From the NCBI GenBank assembly GCA_031216915.1, contig CM062297.1, positions 180,382,350 through 180,446,349 on the forward strand: a stretch of 64,000 nucleotides of DNA, written 5' to 3'. Positions 9,797-20,709 of the stretch are shown here, piece after piece (position 1 is the first letter of the stretch; every line of letters starts with the position of its first letter). The position numbers and the translations under genes are program-made. The notes below the pieces were generated by a model. It saw only the letters and a program-made list of their open reading frames with translations, was not told the origin of the DNA and did no database searches. The DNA is from Pictodentalium vernedei. Its lineage: Eukaryota; Mollusca; Scaphopoda; Dentaliida; Dentaliidae.

Positions 9797-10480
9797 ACCA
9801 CAATAACTTGAACAAACAAACATTCTCTGATTTGACTAATATTTGTCATACAGGTCTTTTGCAATACTATCTCAAGCGAGTTCGAAAAGTGACCTGGCTC
9901 GATAATTTATTATGGAGTTATGGGCCTCAATTAGTATGAATTTTGAGCTCGGTAGTGCAATAACTTGAATAAACATTCTCCGATTTGACTATTAATTGTC
10001 ATACAGGTCTTTTGCAATAATATCTCAAGCAAGTTCAAAAATTGGCTTGGCACAGTTTTTTATTACAGAGTTATGGGCCTTGATTAGGCAATTTTTATGA
10101 ATTTTGAGATCGTTAGTGCAATAACTTGAACAAACGTTCTCCGATTTGACTAATATTTGCCATACAGGTCTTTTGCAATACTATCTCATGCAAGCTCGAA
10201 AACTGACCTGGCTTGATATTTTGTTAGAGTTGTGGGTCTTAATTAGTTAATTTTACGAATTTTGGTCTCGTTAGCACAATAACTTGAACAAACGTTCTCC
10301 GATTTGACTAATATTTGCCTTACAGGTCTTTTGTAATAATATCTCAAGCAAGTTCGAAAACTGGCCCAGTCCAATTTTTAATTACAAAGTTATGGGCCTT
10401 ATTAAATATTTTTTTACGAATTTAGAACTTGTTACCATTATAACTTGAACAAAGGTTCCAGTTTTGACAACCGGTATATG
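9797..10480. repeat. Tandem array, about 158-bp unit, four to five copies
   Basis: Each unit contains AATAACTTGAA(C/T)AAAC, then TTCTC(C/T)GATTTGACTAAT and ACAGGTCTTTTG(C/T)AAT. Unit starts lie near 9798, 9957, 10117, 10275 and 10435. The units have diverged by substitutions and small indels, so this is an old array. Confidence 0.85.
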
Positions 10481-10675
10481 ATTGATAACCAGGTTATAGA
10501 CATGTATCACTCTCCAATTGCCACCATAATTTGACGTCTGCATCTCCTATGTGCACCTCTAGTTTTTCTTTTAAAACGGCACTGAAAATAGTTGGAAATT
10601 ATTTGTTTAACTCTTAAACTATTACATGGAAAAAGATAATTTTTTCAGCAGTGAAATTTTCCCAAAAAGCTGTTG

Positions 10676-10745
10676 CAAATTTAGCCAATTATATCTTGTT
10701 TGATACAGCTCAGTGAGCTCAGTCAAACAAGATATAGTTAGTTAA
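10676..10745. repeat. Hairpin of the TATCTTGTTTGA family
   Basis: TATCTTGTTTGATACAGCTC pairs with GAGCTCAGTCAAACAAGATATA. The same stem is found at 16714-16777, 29148-29208 and, as TTCAATCTTG, inside 10883-11094. Confidence 0.75.
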
Positions 10746-10882
10746 ATATTTAGTCCCACATGTGCAAAATAGTATCAGTGAAAAGATTTCCGGGTAAAAA
10801 AAATGAGAGATGGGGCAGAGTTTAAGTGATGAGGGAGATACCTGAGAATCATGTTTTTTCTTTAAATAGTCTAACCTTGACC

Positions 10883-11094
10883 TTAAACCCCTGCACACTG
10901 ATGTTAAAATATCCAGATTTGAAGTAGCCATTTTTCCCATAATGCAACTGGGAATTTAACCAATTCAATCTTGTTTGACAGAGCTCATTGAGCTCTGTCA
11001 AACAGGATTGAATTGGTTAAATTTCTAGTTGCATTATGGGAAATATTTGCACCCTGAACTTTAGATATTTCGACATCAGTGTGCAGGGGGTTAA
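10883..11094. repeat. Family C TTAA MITE
   Basis: Termini are TTAAACCCCTGCACACTGATG and CATCAGTGTGCAGGGGGTTAA. The centre is a strong hairpin, AATTCAATCTTGTTTGACAG paired with CTGTCAAACAGGATTGAATT. It has no coding capacity. The TTAA ends suggest piggyBac-type mobilisation. Confidence 0.8.
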
Positions 11095-11129
11095 TTAGTT
11101 TTGTCACAATATAGGCATAAATGTAGAAG

Positions 11130-11177
11130 GAAATCTTAATTAAATAAATAAATAAATAAATAAATGTGGTCTACAAA

Positions 11178-11236
<59 letters not shown>

Positions 11237-11277
11237 ATGTGGTCTTCTATTCATTTAATGTACTGGATGAATTGAAA

Positions 11278-11344
<67 letters not shown>

Positions 11345-11480
11345 ATGTGGTTTATAAATAAATAAATAAATATATAAATAAATTAATGTGGTCTTCTATT
11401 CATTTAATGCACTGGATGAATTAAAATAATAAATAAATAAAAATAAATAAATAAATAAATGGAATGAATGAATGAATGTA
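11130..11480. repeat. (AAAT)n microsatellite cluster with a repeated linker
   Basis: Several AAAT tracts alternate with a short linker containing TGTGGTCTTCTATTCATTT and TGGATGAATT. The whole module, not only the tetranucleotide, has been repeated. Confidence 0.9.
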
Positions 11481-11837
11481 GTCTTCTATTCATTTAAAGC
11501 ACTAGAATAATTGAATGTTCAGATGAAGTTCCAAACTTTAAAATTGTGGACTTATTTTTCAGTTTAACCATAATAAACCCCAGGTAAGTATTGTTGGGAG
11601 AATGATAGATATTAGTATTTTATATGTTGTGTACATGTGAAACACTTACTATTTGTTCATTTTGTTCAGTTCTTGCATTTTGTCTTGCAGCCTTATACAG
11701 ACTTTCTTAGCTATGTTTTGTATGTGTTGAGGAAAGGAGGGGGGTGTTTCTGGACATTGTTTTTTTAATTTTTCTGAGCTTCATCCAACATGACTTGATG
11801 AGTGGTGCTAAATATGACTTTTACAGTAAAATATATA

Positions 11838-11930
11838 GACAATAGTTCATTGCTCGGATTCGAGTACGATTTTTATCCTCGAGTGGGGCACACAGAGGAT
11901 TATTATTTCAAGAGGTGTTAGCCATTTAAT
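11838..11930. repeat. Partial family K palindromic element
   Basis: It matches the left arm of the element at 13932-14082 (CAATAGTTCATTGCTCGGATTCGAGT-like); the right arm is missing. Confidence 0.7.
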
Positions 11931-11942
11931 TTTTATTTTTTA

Positions 11943-12238
11943 AGTCTGATATTTTACCCAAATTAATAAAATTGATAAATTTGTCCCTTGAGTGCAACAG
12001 GGCTTTGCAATGCTTTAGCATTGTAAAGCCTTCTTGCACTCAAGGGCTGGAATACACCACCACCCATGCTATTCTGTAGATTATGAGGCCTAAAACATAA
12101 AACAAACCAAGAACATGAACTTTTGATGGCAAAGAAATAATTACAACTATAAAAAATAAAATTAAAAAAAACGCCCACCCACATGCAATTTTACAAAAAA
12201 ATGGCCTGAGAAACAAGATCCCCTTTGTTAGGCCTAAC
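11943..12238. repeat. Family E palindromic element, copy 2
   Basis: The centre has GGCTTTGCAATGCTTTAGCATT, followed by the GTAAAGCC complement and TTCTTGCACTCAAGGG. The left terminus is truncated relative to copies 3-5. Confidence 0.75.
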
Positions 12239-12377
12239 TGATTTAAGTAATTTCATGTTGCTTCTGATGTTTAACCCTTTACATACAGTACCGTTGCTGT
12301 GGATTTGTCGTAATCCATGTGTAGGCAGTGATGTCCATGCATGCATTTACCAGGTAATAAAAATCATCATGAGCAAA

Positions 12378-12442
12378 ATTTTAATTAATGAAGCACCAGG
12401 TTGTACCCGGTGTTTCATTAATTATATTTTTGATGATTATTC
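12378..12442. repeat. Hairpin
   Basis: AATTAATGAAGCACC(AGGTTGTACCC)GGTGTTTCATTAATT forms a stem of about 15 bp. No relative was found in the window. Confidence 0.65.
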
Positions 12443-12623
12443 CTATAATTAGTGTTTGGAATCTAATATTATTGCGTCCGAGGAAATATTGCCCACCCTT
12501 GGAAAATGACCTGTCTACAGCGGCCGTACTCTACATTGTTTTTTTTTACATGCTCTTTCACATACAAACAAAATCTGAAAGCCAGTATTATTTTGTTTGT
12601 TAATTTAGCCTATTATTGTACCT

Positions 12624-12872
12624 TTAACTGGTAGAGTGCTCAGTTTTTTGAGGTGTTAAAATTTTGTTCACATGTTATTGCTTTGCTACAATTTATGGGA
12701 GAGTGCCTACAGGCACTCTCCCATAAATTGTAGCAGGGCAATTCCATCCAGATTAAATAATATCACATCAAGAATTAATTGAAGCACATCCACCGAATAT
12801 CAAGCCTTTTAAGGTGGTACCTGCACTTCAGGATAAAGCCCAAAAATGGGCTTCCAGCACTCTACCAGTTAA
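12624..12872. repeat. Family D TTAA MITE, intact copy
   Basis: Termini are TTAACTGGTAGAGTGCT and AGCACTCTACCAGTTAA. The centre is the hairpin ATGGGAGAGTGCC/GGCACTCTCCCAT. At 249 bp this is the clearest full-length copy of the family. Confidence 0.88.
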
Positions 12873-12986
12873 AGCAAGATATTTTACTCTTGTGGCTGTT
12901 GACACAGTTGATGTTTTAGAGCTTACTATGTGTGTTGTTTGTTCAGTAATGTAGTTTCTTTATTCCTTGTATAGTGCTGTGATAGG

Positions 12987-13339
12987 GAGTGCAGTGGCTT
13001 AGTGGTTATGGCATTGGGCTTCAAACCTAAAGGTTCAGGGATCGATCCTCGCCAGGGCTTACTGTGTTGTGTCCTTGGACAAGGCACTTAATCTCAGTTG
13101 CCCATGTGAGAGCTCAGGGGTGCTGTGTACTAAGGCATACTGCACGTTGATGGTGCACCTGTATTCAACCATTGCTAATCCTGCTTGTACAGAGTTAGTA
13201 TGTTAGGGAGTCTGACAGTTGCTCTCCATCACTCTGTGGTTCTCCCCTGGTTCTCTGGCTTCTTCCATCTGTAAAACTGTCTGATATGAGGTCACCCTGG
13301 ATGTTGAATGTGCCATTAAACCTCAATAAATAAATAAAT
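12987..13339 (+). mobile_element. tRNA-derived SINE, copy 1
   Basis: The head has an A box-like TGGCTTAGTGGTTA and a B box-like GGTTCAGGGATCGATCC. Next come a conserved body (GTGTCCTTGGACAAGGCACTT, GGTTCTCTGGCTTCTTCC) and the tail CAATAAATAAATAAAT. It shares the body with 17757-18130 and 44381-44757. Confidence 0.85.
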
Positions 13340-13389
13340 TAGGTTGTGATCTGTTCAGAATTTTCTGTCCTCTTTTTTAATCACAGTAC

Positions 13390-13560
13390 AGTGCAGCACA
13401 CTTAAACTGATATCTCTTAATTGAATAACACTGTTAGTTTAATATAATCTCCAAATACAAAACCATTTACTATGCCTTCAACACAAATTTGACATGTTAA
13501 TTGCATATTGGTTATGGAACAAACTCCTGTTAATGTCAATAAATAAATAAATAAATAAAT
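13390..13560. repeat. Degraded pogo-like MITE remnant and (AAAT)n
   Basis: The sequence ACTGATATCTCTTAATTGAATA and the AAACCATTTACTATGCC region resemble parts of the element at 16600-17027. It ends in an AAAT run at 13540-13560. Confidence 0.5.
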
Positions 13561-13655
13561 AAGTACCGTGATTGCTAAACAGGTCTCTTTCTTGATTAGA
13601 GATCTGGTTGCAACATAGTTACACCAATGGAGTGAGAGTTTATGAATACAGTGGT

Positions 13656-13826
13656 AATAACTGGTAGGGTGCTAAATTACTTTTCAATGGTTATTTGTAA
13701 AACAAGTATTGTTTTTCAAAGTTATCACACTACTAGGCTCCCCTTGCTGGCAGCATTGTATCTGTGATAAAAATACTCAAGTTACAAAATCACCTTTGAA
13801 AAATAATGTAGCACTCGACCAGTTAA
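13656..13826. repeat. Family D MITE, short internally deleted copy
   Basis: It runs from ATAACTGGTAGGGTGCTAA to GTAGCACTCGACCAGTTAA, and the central hairpin is lost. Confidence 0.7.
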
Positions 13827-13931
13827 GTGAATAACCCTGTTAAATTAAATGTAACTTAGAAACACAAAACTATTTATCCTACTTTCAGTACTCATATATG
13901 ACCTGTTAATTGCATATAGGTTATAGAGTAA

Positions 13932-14082
13932 ATAGACAATAGTTCACTGCTCAGATTCGAGTTCGATTTTTATTCTTGAGTGGAGTGCGCGGAGGATTAT
14001 TTCATGAGGCAGTAGCCGAGTGAAATAATCTGCGCAGACCACCAGGATAAAATCGCACTCGAATCGAGCAGTGAACTTTTGT
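13932..14082. repeat. Family K palindromic element, full copy
   Basis: CAATAGTTCACTGCTCAGATTCGA pairs imperfectly with TCGAATCGAGCAGTGAAC. The centre carries GGATTATTTCATGAGGCAG facing GAGTGAAATAATC. Confidence 0.8.
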
Positions 14083-14450
14083 ATTTATTTTATTTTCTCC
14101 TTGTTTTCCCAAAACAGCCCTTTATAATTGATTCAACTCAATTGATTTGTAAAGAATATAAAAAAAAATAGTCTGGCTTTGCTGAGAATGGAATACCATT
14201 TTTGATGAGTGGGAATGGGAATACGATTTTTTTTGGAGGAAGAAAGATGAATGAAAATAATATAAACTCCAGTTATTTAAATAAAAATAGTATAATATGT
14301 TGAGAAAGTACCCCAACAAACACTGAATTCCACAATTAGAGAGGATTCGAAAGCTTATAATCATTTTTTCAAGGAATCGACAGATGAGATATGACAATAC
14401 CAACATTTATTATGAAATTTTTTTGAAGTCATTTTCAACTTTTCATTTTT
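14083..14450. other. Intronic sequence, nothing recognised
   Basis: AT-rich; only short open frames. Confidence 0.5.
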
Positions 14451-16040
14451 AGCTCAACTTTGGCGAAGCCAAATTTGAGCTTATGCCATGGCCCGTCGTC
14501 CAGCGTCCGTCTGTCTGTCAACAATTGGATACGGGTCGGGCTGGAGGCCGTATTTATGAACCGATCTTTACGAAACTTCTTGGGTACCTTTGTTATGACC
14601 GTGGGACGAGAACCAGTGTTTTTGGGTGCGGTCCGAAATTCAAGATGGCTGCCAGCCGCCATTTTGTACCGACGATGCAAAAATCTGTTTTTTGCACAGA
14701 ACTTCCATATGAACGCGCTGATTTGAAAAGTTTTTTGTGTGAATGTTTAGTACCATGGGATACATCACATATAATACGGGTTTTTTTCTCGTGCAGAAAT
14801 TATGCAAATTAGATGAACTTTTAATTTTTCAGTGCTACTTACACACAGTAAGTACACATGTCAATACGGCTCGGGCTAGAGGCCGTATTTATAAACCGAT
14901 CTTTACGAAACTTCTTGGATACCTTTGGTATCACTGTGGGACGAGAACGAGTGTTTTTGGGTGCGGTCCGAAATTCAAGATGGCCGATGGCAGCCATTTT
15001 GTACAAAATTAGGTGCAATCAGATTTTTGCACAGAACTTCCATATGAATGCGCTGATTTAAAAAAAATTTTGTGTGAATGTTTAGTACCATGGGATACAT
15101 CACATATAATACAGGTTTTTTTCTCGTGCAGAAATTATGCAAATTAGATGAACTTTGAGTTTTTCAGTGCTACTTACACACACTAAGTACACATGTCAAT
15201 ACAGCTCGGGCTAGAGGCTGTATTTGTCAACCGATCTTCACGAAACCTCTTGGGTACCTCTGTTATCACCTTGGGATGAGAACGAGTGTTTCTGAGTGCG
15301 GTCTGAAATTCAAGATGGCTGCCAGTGGCCATTTTGTACCAAAATTAGGTCAAGTCAGTTTTTTGTACACAACTTCTATAAGTCTCAGGCTAGAGGCTAC
15401 ATTTATGAACCGATCTTTACGAAACGTCTTGGGTACCTTTGATATCACCGTGGGATGAGAACAGGTGTTTTTGGGTGTGGTCCGAAATTCAATATGGCCA
15501 CCAGCAGCCATTTTGTACCAAAATTAGTGCAATCAGTCTTTTGTACAGAACTTCTGTATGAAAGTTCTGATTTGAATAAATGTTTGTATGAATGTTCAGT
15601 AAAATGGAATACATCACATACAGTACGGGTTTTTTTCTCGTGCAGAAATTATGCAAATTAGATGAATTTTGATTTATTTAGTGCTACTTATACACTGTAA
15701 GTGCACATGTCAATACGGCTCGGGCTAGAGGCTGTATTTATCAACCGATCTTCATGAAACTTCTTGGGTACCTTTGTTATCACCTTGGGATGAGAACGAG
15801 TGTTTCTGAATGATGTCCAAAATTGAAGATGGCTGCCAGTGGCCATTTTGTACCGAAATTAGGTCCAATCAGTTTTTTGTCACAACATCTATACAGCTCG
15901 TATTTATGAACTGATCTTCATGAAACTTCTTGGGTACCTTTGTTTTCACCTTGGGACAGGAATGAGTGTGTTTTGGGGTGCCTTTGTTATCACTGTGCTA
16001 TGAGAACAAATATTTTGGGGTTCAGTCAGACCCACTCTGG
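14451..16040. repeat. Tandem array, about 330-bp unit plus partial units
   Basis: The array starts with a hairpin (TTTGGCGAAGCCAAA at 14459). The unit then repeats: GGGCT(A/G)GAGGC(C/T)GTATTT, GATCTT(T/C)ACGAAAC, GGTCCGAAATTCAAGATGG, and TTTTCTCGTGCAGAAATTATG with AAATTAGATGAA. Unit starts lie near 14538, 14866, 15206, 15382, 15718 and 15893; some units lack the second half. Overlapping open frames of up to 109 codons on + arise from the periodicity and show no domain. Confidence 0.88.
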
Positions 16041-16531
16041 GACTCAAAGATTTCTTTTCTAGTTTAGCATCTGACTGTCACCCACCTTTACAATACTTTA
16101 CCTATACATTTGTTTGTTACAGGCTATGGTCAGTATTTATGTACAGGCCGTTACAATACTTTATATGTACCTTTGTTATCTGGTCATTACCTAGATGTTT
16201 GTCATTGCTGTGTCACATACTATACATGTACATGTCTTGACAAGTTGAGCTACAGTGTCATTGACACTTTCATTACAAATGCAATTTGCTTATGCACCTG
16301 GTAATCCATGTGTAATAGACTGTTGTCACAAATTTTCCATATGGAGAGGACTGAACAGAAGCTTGTTTTCAAAGATTATCTTTTTTTTAAGTCTCTGGCC
16401 TACTCTAGAATTGGAAAAAACATCTTAGTATATCTTTGCTTCTGCTTTCAAGCCCTTTCTAGCAGTGTACAAAAAAACCCAACATTTCATAAGTAGAATG
16501 CAGAAAATTTTATTTAACTTTTTAATCTATT
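16041..16531. other. Intronic sequence, nothing recognised
   Basis: No supported gene; weak direct repetition of ACAATACTTTA(C/T)(C/A)T in 16091-16165. Confidence 0.5.
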
Positions 16532-17280
16532 TTAATTGGTAGAGTGGTAAATTATTTTGCAAAAGTGATTTGTAACATGAGTATTTTTTTTAAAGATACA
16601 GTGGAACCCTGTTAATTGAATAGCCACTTTGCCAATGAAAATTATACAATTAACAGGAGTATTCAATTAACAGGGATGGTGTCGCTTCCCTGTATTCTAG
16701 AGACAATCTTAGCATTATTCTATTATATCTTGTTTGACAGAGCTCCATGAGCTCTGTCAAACAAGATATAATAGATTAAATGCTTGTACTGGAATGTACT
16801 GAGGACAGATAGGTCTATAAACAAAGGATAACTGGGGAGGGTCATTGTAATTTTTCAACAGATTACAAGATTTTTTATTCACTTAAAAAGAGTTTCCACT
16901 ATAACCTATATTCAATGAACAGGTCAAATTTGTAGTGGAGGTATGGTAAATGGTTTTGTGTTGGGAAATTATATTCAATTAACAGGGTTGGTCAGTTAAG
17001 AGATATCCAATTAAGTGGGCTCCAATGTAACATGCTACCAGCAAAGGGAGCCTCAGTTTAGCAAAATATTATTCATAAATAATAGTTTTTTACTATCAAT
17101 TTATTGGGGAGTACCCATTGGCACATTTCAATAAATAATAAAAAAACAGTTTTATATAAAAAACATTTTTTCTTCTGTTGAGCAAACAATGAGTTACTGC
17201 TTACAGTGCAAAGCCACTAAAGTGACTTCGAACACTTTTCAGTGGAGCCATGATAATGGCTTCTAGCACTCAACCAGTAA
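16532..17280. repeat. Family D MITE interrupted by a pogo-like MITE
   Basis: The left end TTAATTGGTAGAGTGGTAAAT and the right end CTAGCACTCAACCAGT are family D termini. The MITE is split by the insert 16600-17027. Its own central hairpin is the stretch around ATTGGGGAGTACCCATTGG (17101-17120). Confidence 0.8.
16600..17027. mobile_element. pogo-like nonautonomous DNA element
   Basis: Its ends are CAGTGGAACCCTGTTAATTG and, in reverse complement, CATTGGAGCCCACTTAATTGG. It is flanked by TA on both sides (16598-16599 and 17028-17029). TA duplication and a CAGTG(G)AACCC terminus are typical of pogo/Tigger-type elements. No transposase frame is present. It carries the TATCTTGTTTGACAGAGCTC hairpin at 16714-16777. 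Confidence 0.8.
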
Positions 17281-17363
17281 AATGATTTTAACTTTTTTAA
17301 AATAACAAATCATAGGATAATTTTGGTAGGATGAAATCATTCACCAATAATTCATTCCCCGGA

Positions 17364-17602
17364 TTAACCCTTTACCCAATGAATTGCCCGCGTAATATGC
17401 AAATTCAGCAGCTGAAAAAATATTATTTTTCAAAAAATTTCTACAAAACCACATCATGTGACCCCTCTTCGGAATGAGCTCATCGAGCTCGTTCCAAAGA
17501 GGGGTCACATGATATGGTTTTGTTGAAATTTTTTGAAAAAATTTTAAAAATGATATTTAAAATAATAAATTTTGAAATCGTCTGCATTGGGTAAAGGGTT
17601 AA
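17364..17602. repeat. Family A TTAA MITE, full copy
   Basis: Ends are TTAACCCTTTACCCAATG and CATTGGGTAAAGGGTTAA. The central hairpin is CATGTGACCCCTCTTCGGAA with its complement CCAAAGAGGGGTCACATGA, within longer imperfect arms. The two arms differ near the ends (CCCGCGTAATATGC versus AAATCGTCTGC). TTAA plus CCCTTT suggests mobilisation by a piggyBac-type transposase. Confidence 0.88.
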
Positions 17603-17756
17603 GTGGTGGATGTTTTCACATTTAGTAACCTTTCAAGTAGTAATCAGTTGACATATGTTCTACAGAATGATAACTTTTTGTTTATAATAAGCTCCATTCT
17701 TGTGTCTTTTAATGTTTTTTTCCTGTTGTATAATTTAACCCTTTCCCTGACAGAGC

Positions 17757-18130
17757 GGGAGCGTGGTGGCTCAGTAGGTAGAGGTGCAGGCTGTAAGCCG
17801 AGAGGTCCTCGGTTCGAATCCCACCTGTGGCAACTGCGTTGTGTCCTTGGGCAAGACACTTCATCTCCATTGCCCGTGTGGGGACACTGTGGCTTTGTGT
17901 ACTAAGGCGTACTGCACGTCGATGGTGCACTTGTCTTCAACCAATGCTAACCCTGCTTCTGTGGAGTTCGTATGTTGGGGAGCTGACAGTTGCTCGCCGT
18001 TGTTCGGTGGTTCTCTCCGGGTACTCCGGCTTCCTCTATCCATAAAACTGTCATGGTCATGATTGGCCAGTGTGCATAAATATGTGACCTTAAACACGAA
18101 TAAATAAATAAATAAATAAATAAATAATAA
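17757..18130 (+). mobile_element. tRNA-derived SINE, copy 2, with target duplication
   Basis: The tRNA-like head has TGGCTCAGTAGGTAGAGG and the B box GGTTCGAATCCC. The body is shared with the other SINEs, and the tail is TAAACACGAATAAATAAATAA. It is flanked by the perfect 14-bp direct repeat TTCCCTGACAGAGC at 17743-17756 and 18131-18144, a signature of LINE-driven insertion. Confidence 0.93.
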
Positions 18131-18319
18131 TTCCCTGACAGAGCAATGATGAAATAATAGTCTTACCAAAAGTTTGAACACAATAATGAAAACAGATTAC
18201 TTCTGAGCTCTCCCAGTGGGAACCCTGGGAGCTGAACCAGTGTTTGTTTACTGCTGTAAACAAGCTCTGTTTTGCAAGTAAAATAGGACCCGGTAACAAA
18301 TGCCTGCGGTGGAAGTCCT

Positions 18320-18549
18320 TTAACCCTTTACCCAATGCAGACGATTTATTATTTTAAATATCATTTTTAACAATTTTTCAAAAAATTTCAACATAAACAT
18401 ATCATGGGACCCCTCTTTGGAACGAGCTCATTCCAAAGAGGGGTCACATGATATGGTTTTGTTGAAATTTTTAAAAAAATAATATTTTTTCAGCTGCTGA
18501 ATTTGCGTATTATGCGGGTGGATAGGGGCGATTCGTTGGGTAAAGTGGG
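18320..18549. repeat. Family A MITE, copy in opposite orientation
   Basis: It begins TTAACCCTTTACCCAATGC (CGTCTGC arm first) and ends GATTCGTTGGGTAAAGTGGG. The centre is shortened (GGAACGAGCTCATTCC). Confidence 0.85.
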
Positions 18550-18655
18550 CAACATGGGTATCAACAATTGGCTGGACTTGACTTTATATCCCTGTTGATT
18601 CGCCATTTTTCAGAAATATTTGACCTTAAACACCAATAAATAAATAAAATTTAAC
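18550..18655 (+). repeat. SINE 3' fragment
   Basis: AACATGGGTATCAACAATTGG leads into GACCTTAAACACCAATAAATAA. It closely resembles 46216-46328. Confidence 0.7.
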
Positions 18656-18685
18656 TGACAAATTGGCAATATCCACCCCAGAATT

Positions 18686-18943
18686 TTAACCTATTACCCA
18701 ATGCTGACTATATAAAAATTTACATGTATATTAAATACTCTTTTTTTCAAATTTAAAAAAAAAACAATTCAACAAAACCATATCATGTGACCCTCTCACT
18801 GGAACAAGCTTGTTGAGCTCGTTCCAATGAGGGTTCACATGATATGGTTTTGTTGAAATTTTTGGCCAAATTTTTTTTTTTTTAACTGCTGAATTTGTAT
18901 ATTACGAGGGCAGATGTGGCCGATTCACTAAATAAAGGGTTAA
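18686..18943. repeat. Family A MITE, copy 4
   Basis: It runs from TTAACCTATTACCCAATGC to CACTAAATAAAGGGTTAA. Central stem is CATATCATGTGACCCTC with GAGGGTTCACATGATATG. Confidence 0.83.
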
Positions 18944-19030
18944 CAAAATTCCAATTCAAACTTCATTATTTATTTAAATTTTTGATTCAGAACCAAAGAT
19001 CCTGAGCCATCACTGAAAAGAGCTTGTTCT

Positions 19031-19376
19031 AGTGAGGCATTTATTTATTGGTGTTCAATGACAGGATAGCCAGGGTTAACTTGTGCAAGACAGTTTTACG
19101 GTCGGAGGAAGCTGGGGTACCCAGAGAAAACCACCAAGCAGTGGCAAGCAACTATTGGTTTCCCAACATGTTAACACTCCACAAGAAGGGTTAGCTCTGG
19201 CTAAAGGCAAGTGCACCATCTATGTGCAGTATGACTTGGTACACTGTGCCCCCATGTGGGTAGTAAGGATGAAGTGCCTTGACCAAGGACACAATGCATT
19301 ACCATTGGCCAGGATCAAACTGTTGCCCTTTCTGTGTGAAATCCAATGTTCTAACCACTGAGCCACCAAGGTTCCT
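19031..19376 (-). mobile_element. tRNA-derived SINE, minus strand
   Basis: The tail appears reversed at the left (ATTTATTTATTGGTGTT). The conserved body and the head follow in reverse, ending at CCACTGAGCCACCAAGG (tRNA A box side). Confidence 0.8.
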
Positions 19377-20011
19377 GGGGGTGGGGTGGTTATAAGCCAT
19401 ATTTTCAGCAGAAAATGAAGTTCAAGAATTCTTTTTGACCGTGTCATCTCCTTTCTGAGTTAACTAAAGGGCTTTCAATCATCATTTTTGTGGCCTTGTT
19501 TTTTTTTCCTATCTCTTGGCAACAAATTTTTATTGTGATGTTTTAGCTAATCCCCATCATTTTTACCCCCACTGTATTCATGACAAAATGCCAGTATTTC
19601 AAGAAGAAAATTTATGATGATACCAGTGGGCCCACTTGTCCAATATTCACTGGAAAATTATATTGCATTGTTCATCAGGGGAGATAATCAAAGCTAGAAT
19701 TTCTCGCTGCACAGAATGTGATGGAATTACATACTTCCCATATTATATATAATCGACTAGCAGCCCCCCTCCCCACACCCATTCTCGAGACCCCTCCCAT
19801 GCAAGGATAGAAAAGTAGCCCATTGCATATCAAGGCAGAAAATCAAAGCTGGAATTTCTAGCTTGAGGCCATGAGGGAATGATGGAATCACAGACATCCT
19901 GTTTATATAATAGATTAGGAATTGAACCAATTCAATCTTGTTTGACAGAGCTTTTATTTTTTTCGATTTGTCGATCATCATTCATTTTTTAAAGTGGCAG
20001 TAATGTTTAAA
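19377..20011. other. Intron; one local direct duplication
   Basis: About 80 bp around 19680-19750 (ATCAAAGCTAGAATTTCTC) recurs in diverged form at 19838-19920 (ATCAAAGCTGGAATTTCTA). Nothing else is recognised. Confidence 0.55.
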
Positions 20012-20142
20012 CAGAGAGTAATCGCTTGACTGGACTGGTTACGTGAAATAATTCATGAGAAGTGAGGGACCTTGTACAATATAGTCCCTTGCCTCGAATG
20101 AATTATTTCACTTAACCAGTCCAGTCAAGCAATTACTCTGTA
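20012..20142. repeat. Long palindrome, family not otherwise seen
   Basis: ACAGAGAGTAATCGCTTGAC pairs with GTCAAGCAATTACTCTGT, and the stem continues inward through GACTGGACTGGTTACGTGAA to GAATTATTTCA. The arms are about 45 bp. Confidence 0.8.
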
Positions 20143-20176
20143 TATTACTTTTCATTATTAACGATAATTATATTAT

Positions 20177-20416
20177 TTAACCCTTTACCTAACGTAACGG
20201 CCAGCGCTATTCTCAAAACTTGCCAATTAATTTTCATTATTTTTTTCATTTTATGTCTCTAAAACATAGGTTATGACCCCTCATTGGAACAAGCTCATCG
20301 AGCTCATTCCAATGAGGGGTCATAACCTATGTTTTTGAGACAAAAAATTAAAATAATAGTTATTCGAGAATTTTTTTTGCAAGTGTGTCTGCTTTTCATG
20401 TTAGGTAAACGGTTAA
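20177..20416. repeat. Family A' TTAA MITE, full copy
   Basis: It runs from TTAACCCTTTACCTAACG to GTTAGGTAAACGGTTAA. Central stem is TTATGACCCCTCATTGGAAC with its complement. This is the intact version of the target hit by DIRS copy 1. Confidence 0.87.
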
Positions 20417-20709
20417 AAAAAGCAAAAAAACACAATGAAGTCCTCATTACACCCATGGCAAAGCATCTTCGTTTGCGCGCACGGATACATGACACAATTG
20501 TTGATTGCAAAATTCACTTGTGAAGTTATTGTGTGTAATGAAACCCGGAAATCCCAGTAAATCACACTTTGAAAAGTAATAAATTACACTATATAATACA
20601 GAGAATAAGTTCAGTATTATTTTATCTCCTATGTACACAGAACGTCACGATGTGTGAATGCAAACGCATTCACACATGGTGGTATTCTGTGTTTATTACA
20701 TGCCTCTAT
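20417..20709. other. Intronic sequence, nothing recognised
   Basis: No supported feature. Confidence 0.5.

Noticed and set aside
9797..10480. CRISPR-like array
   Set aside because: The unit is about 158 bp, diverged throughout with no short repeat plus unique spacer structure, in an animal genome.
17757..17850. Possible tRNA gene (A box and B box)
   Set aside because: It continues into a SINE body with an AT-rich tail and target duplications, and no full cloverleaf with acceptor stem was seen.
17603..18181. Several 70-106-codon frames on both strands
   Set aside because: They lie in the SINE and its flanks; the products are translations of repeat sequence.
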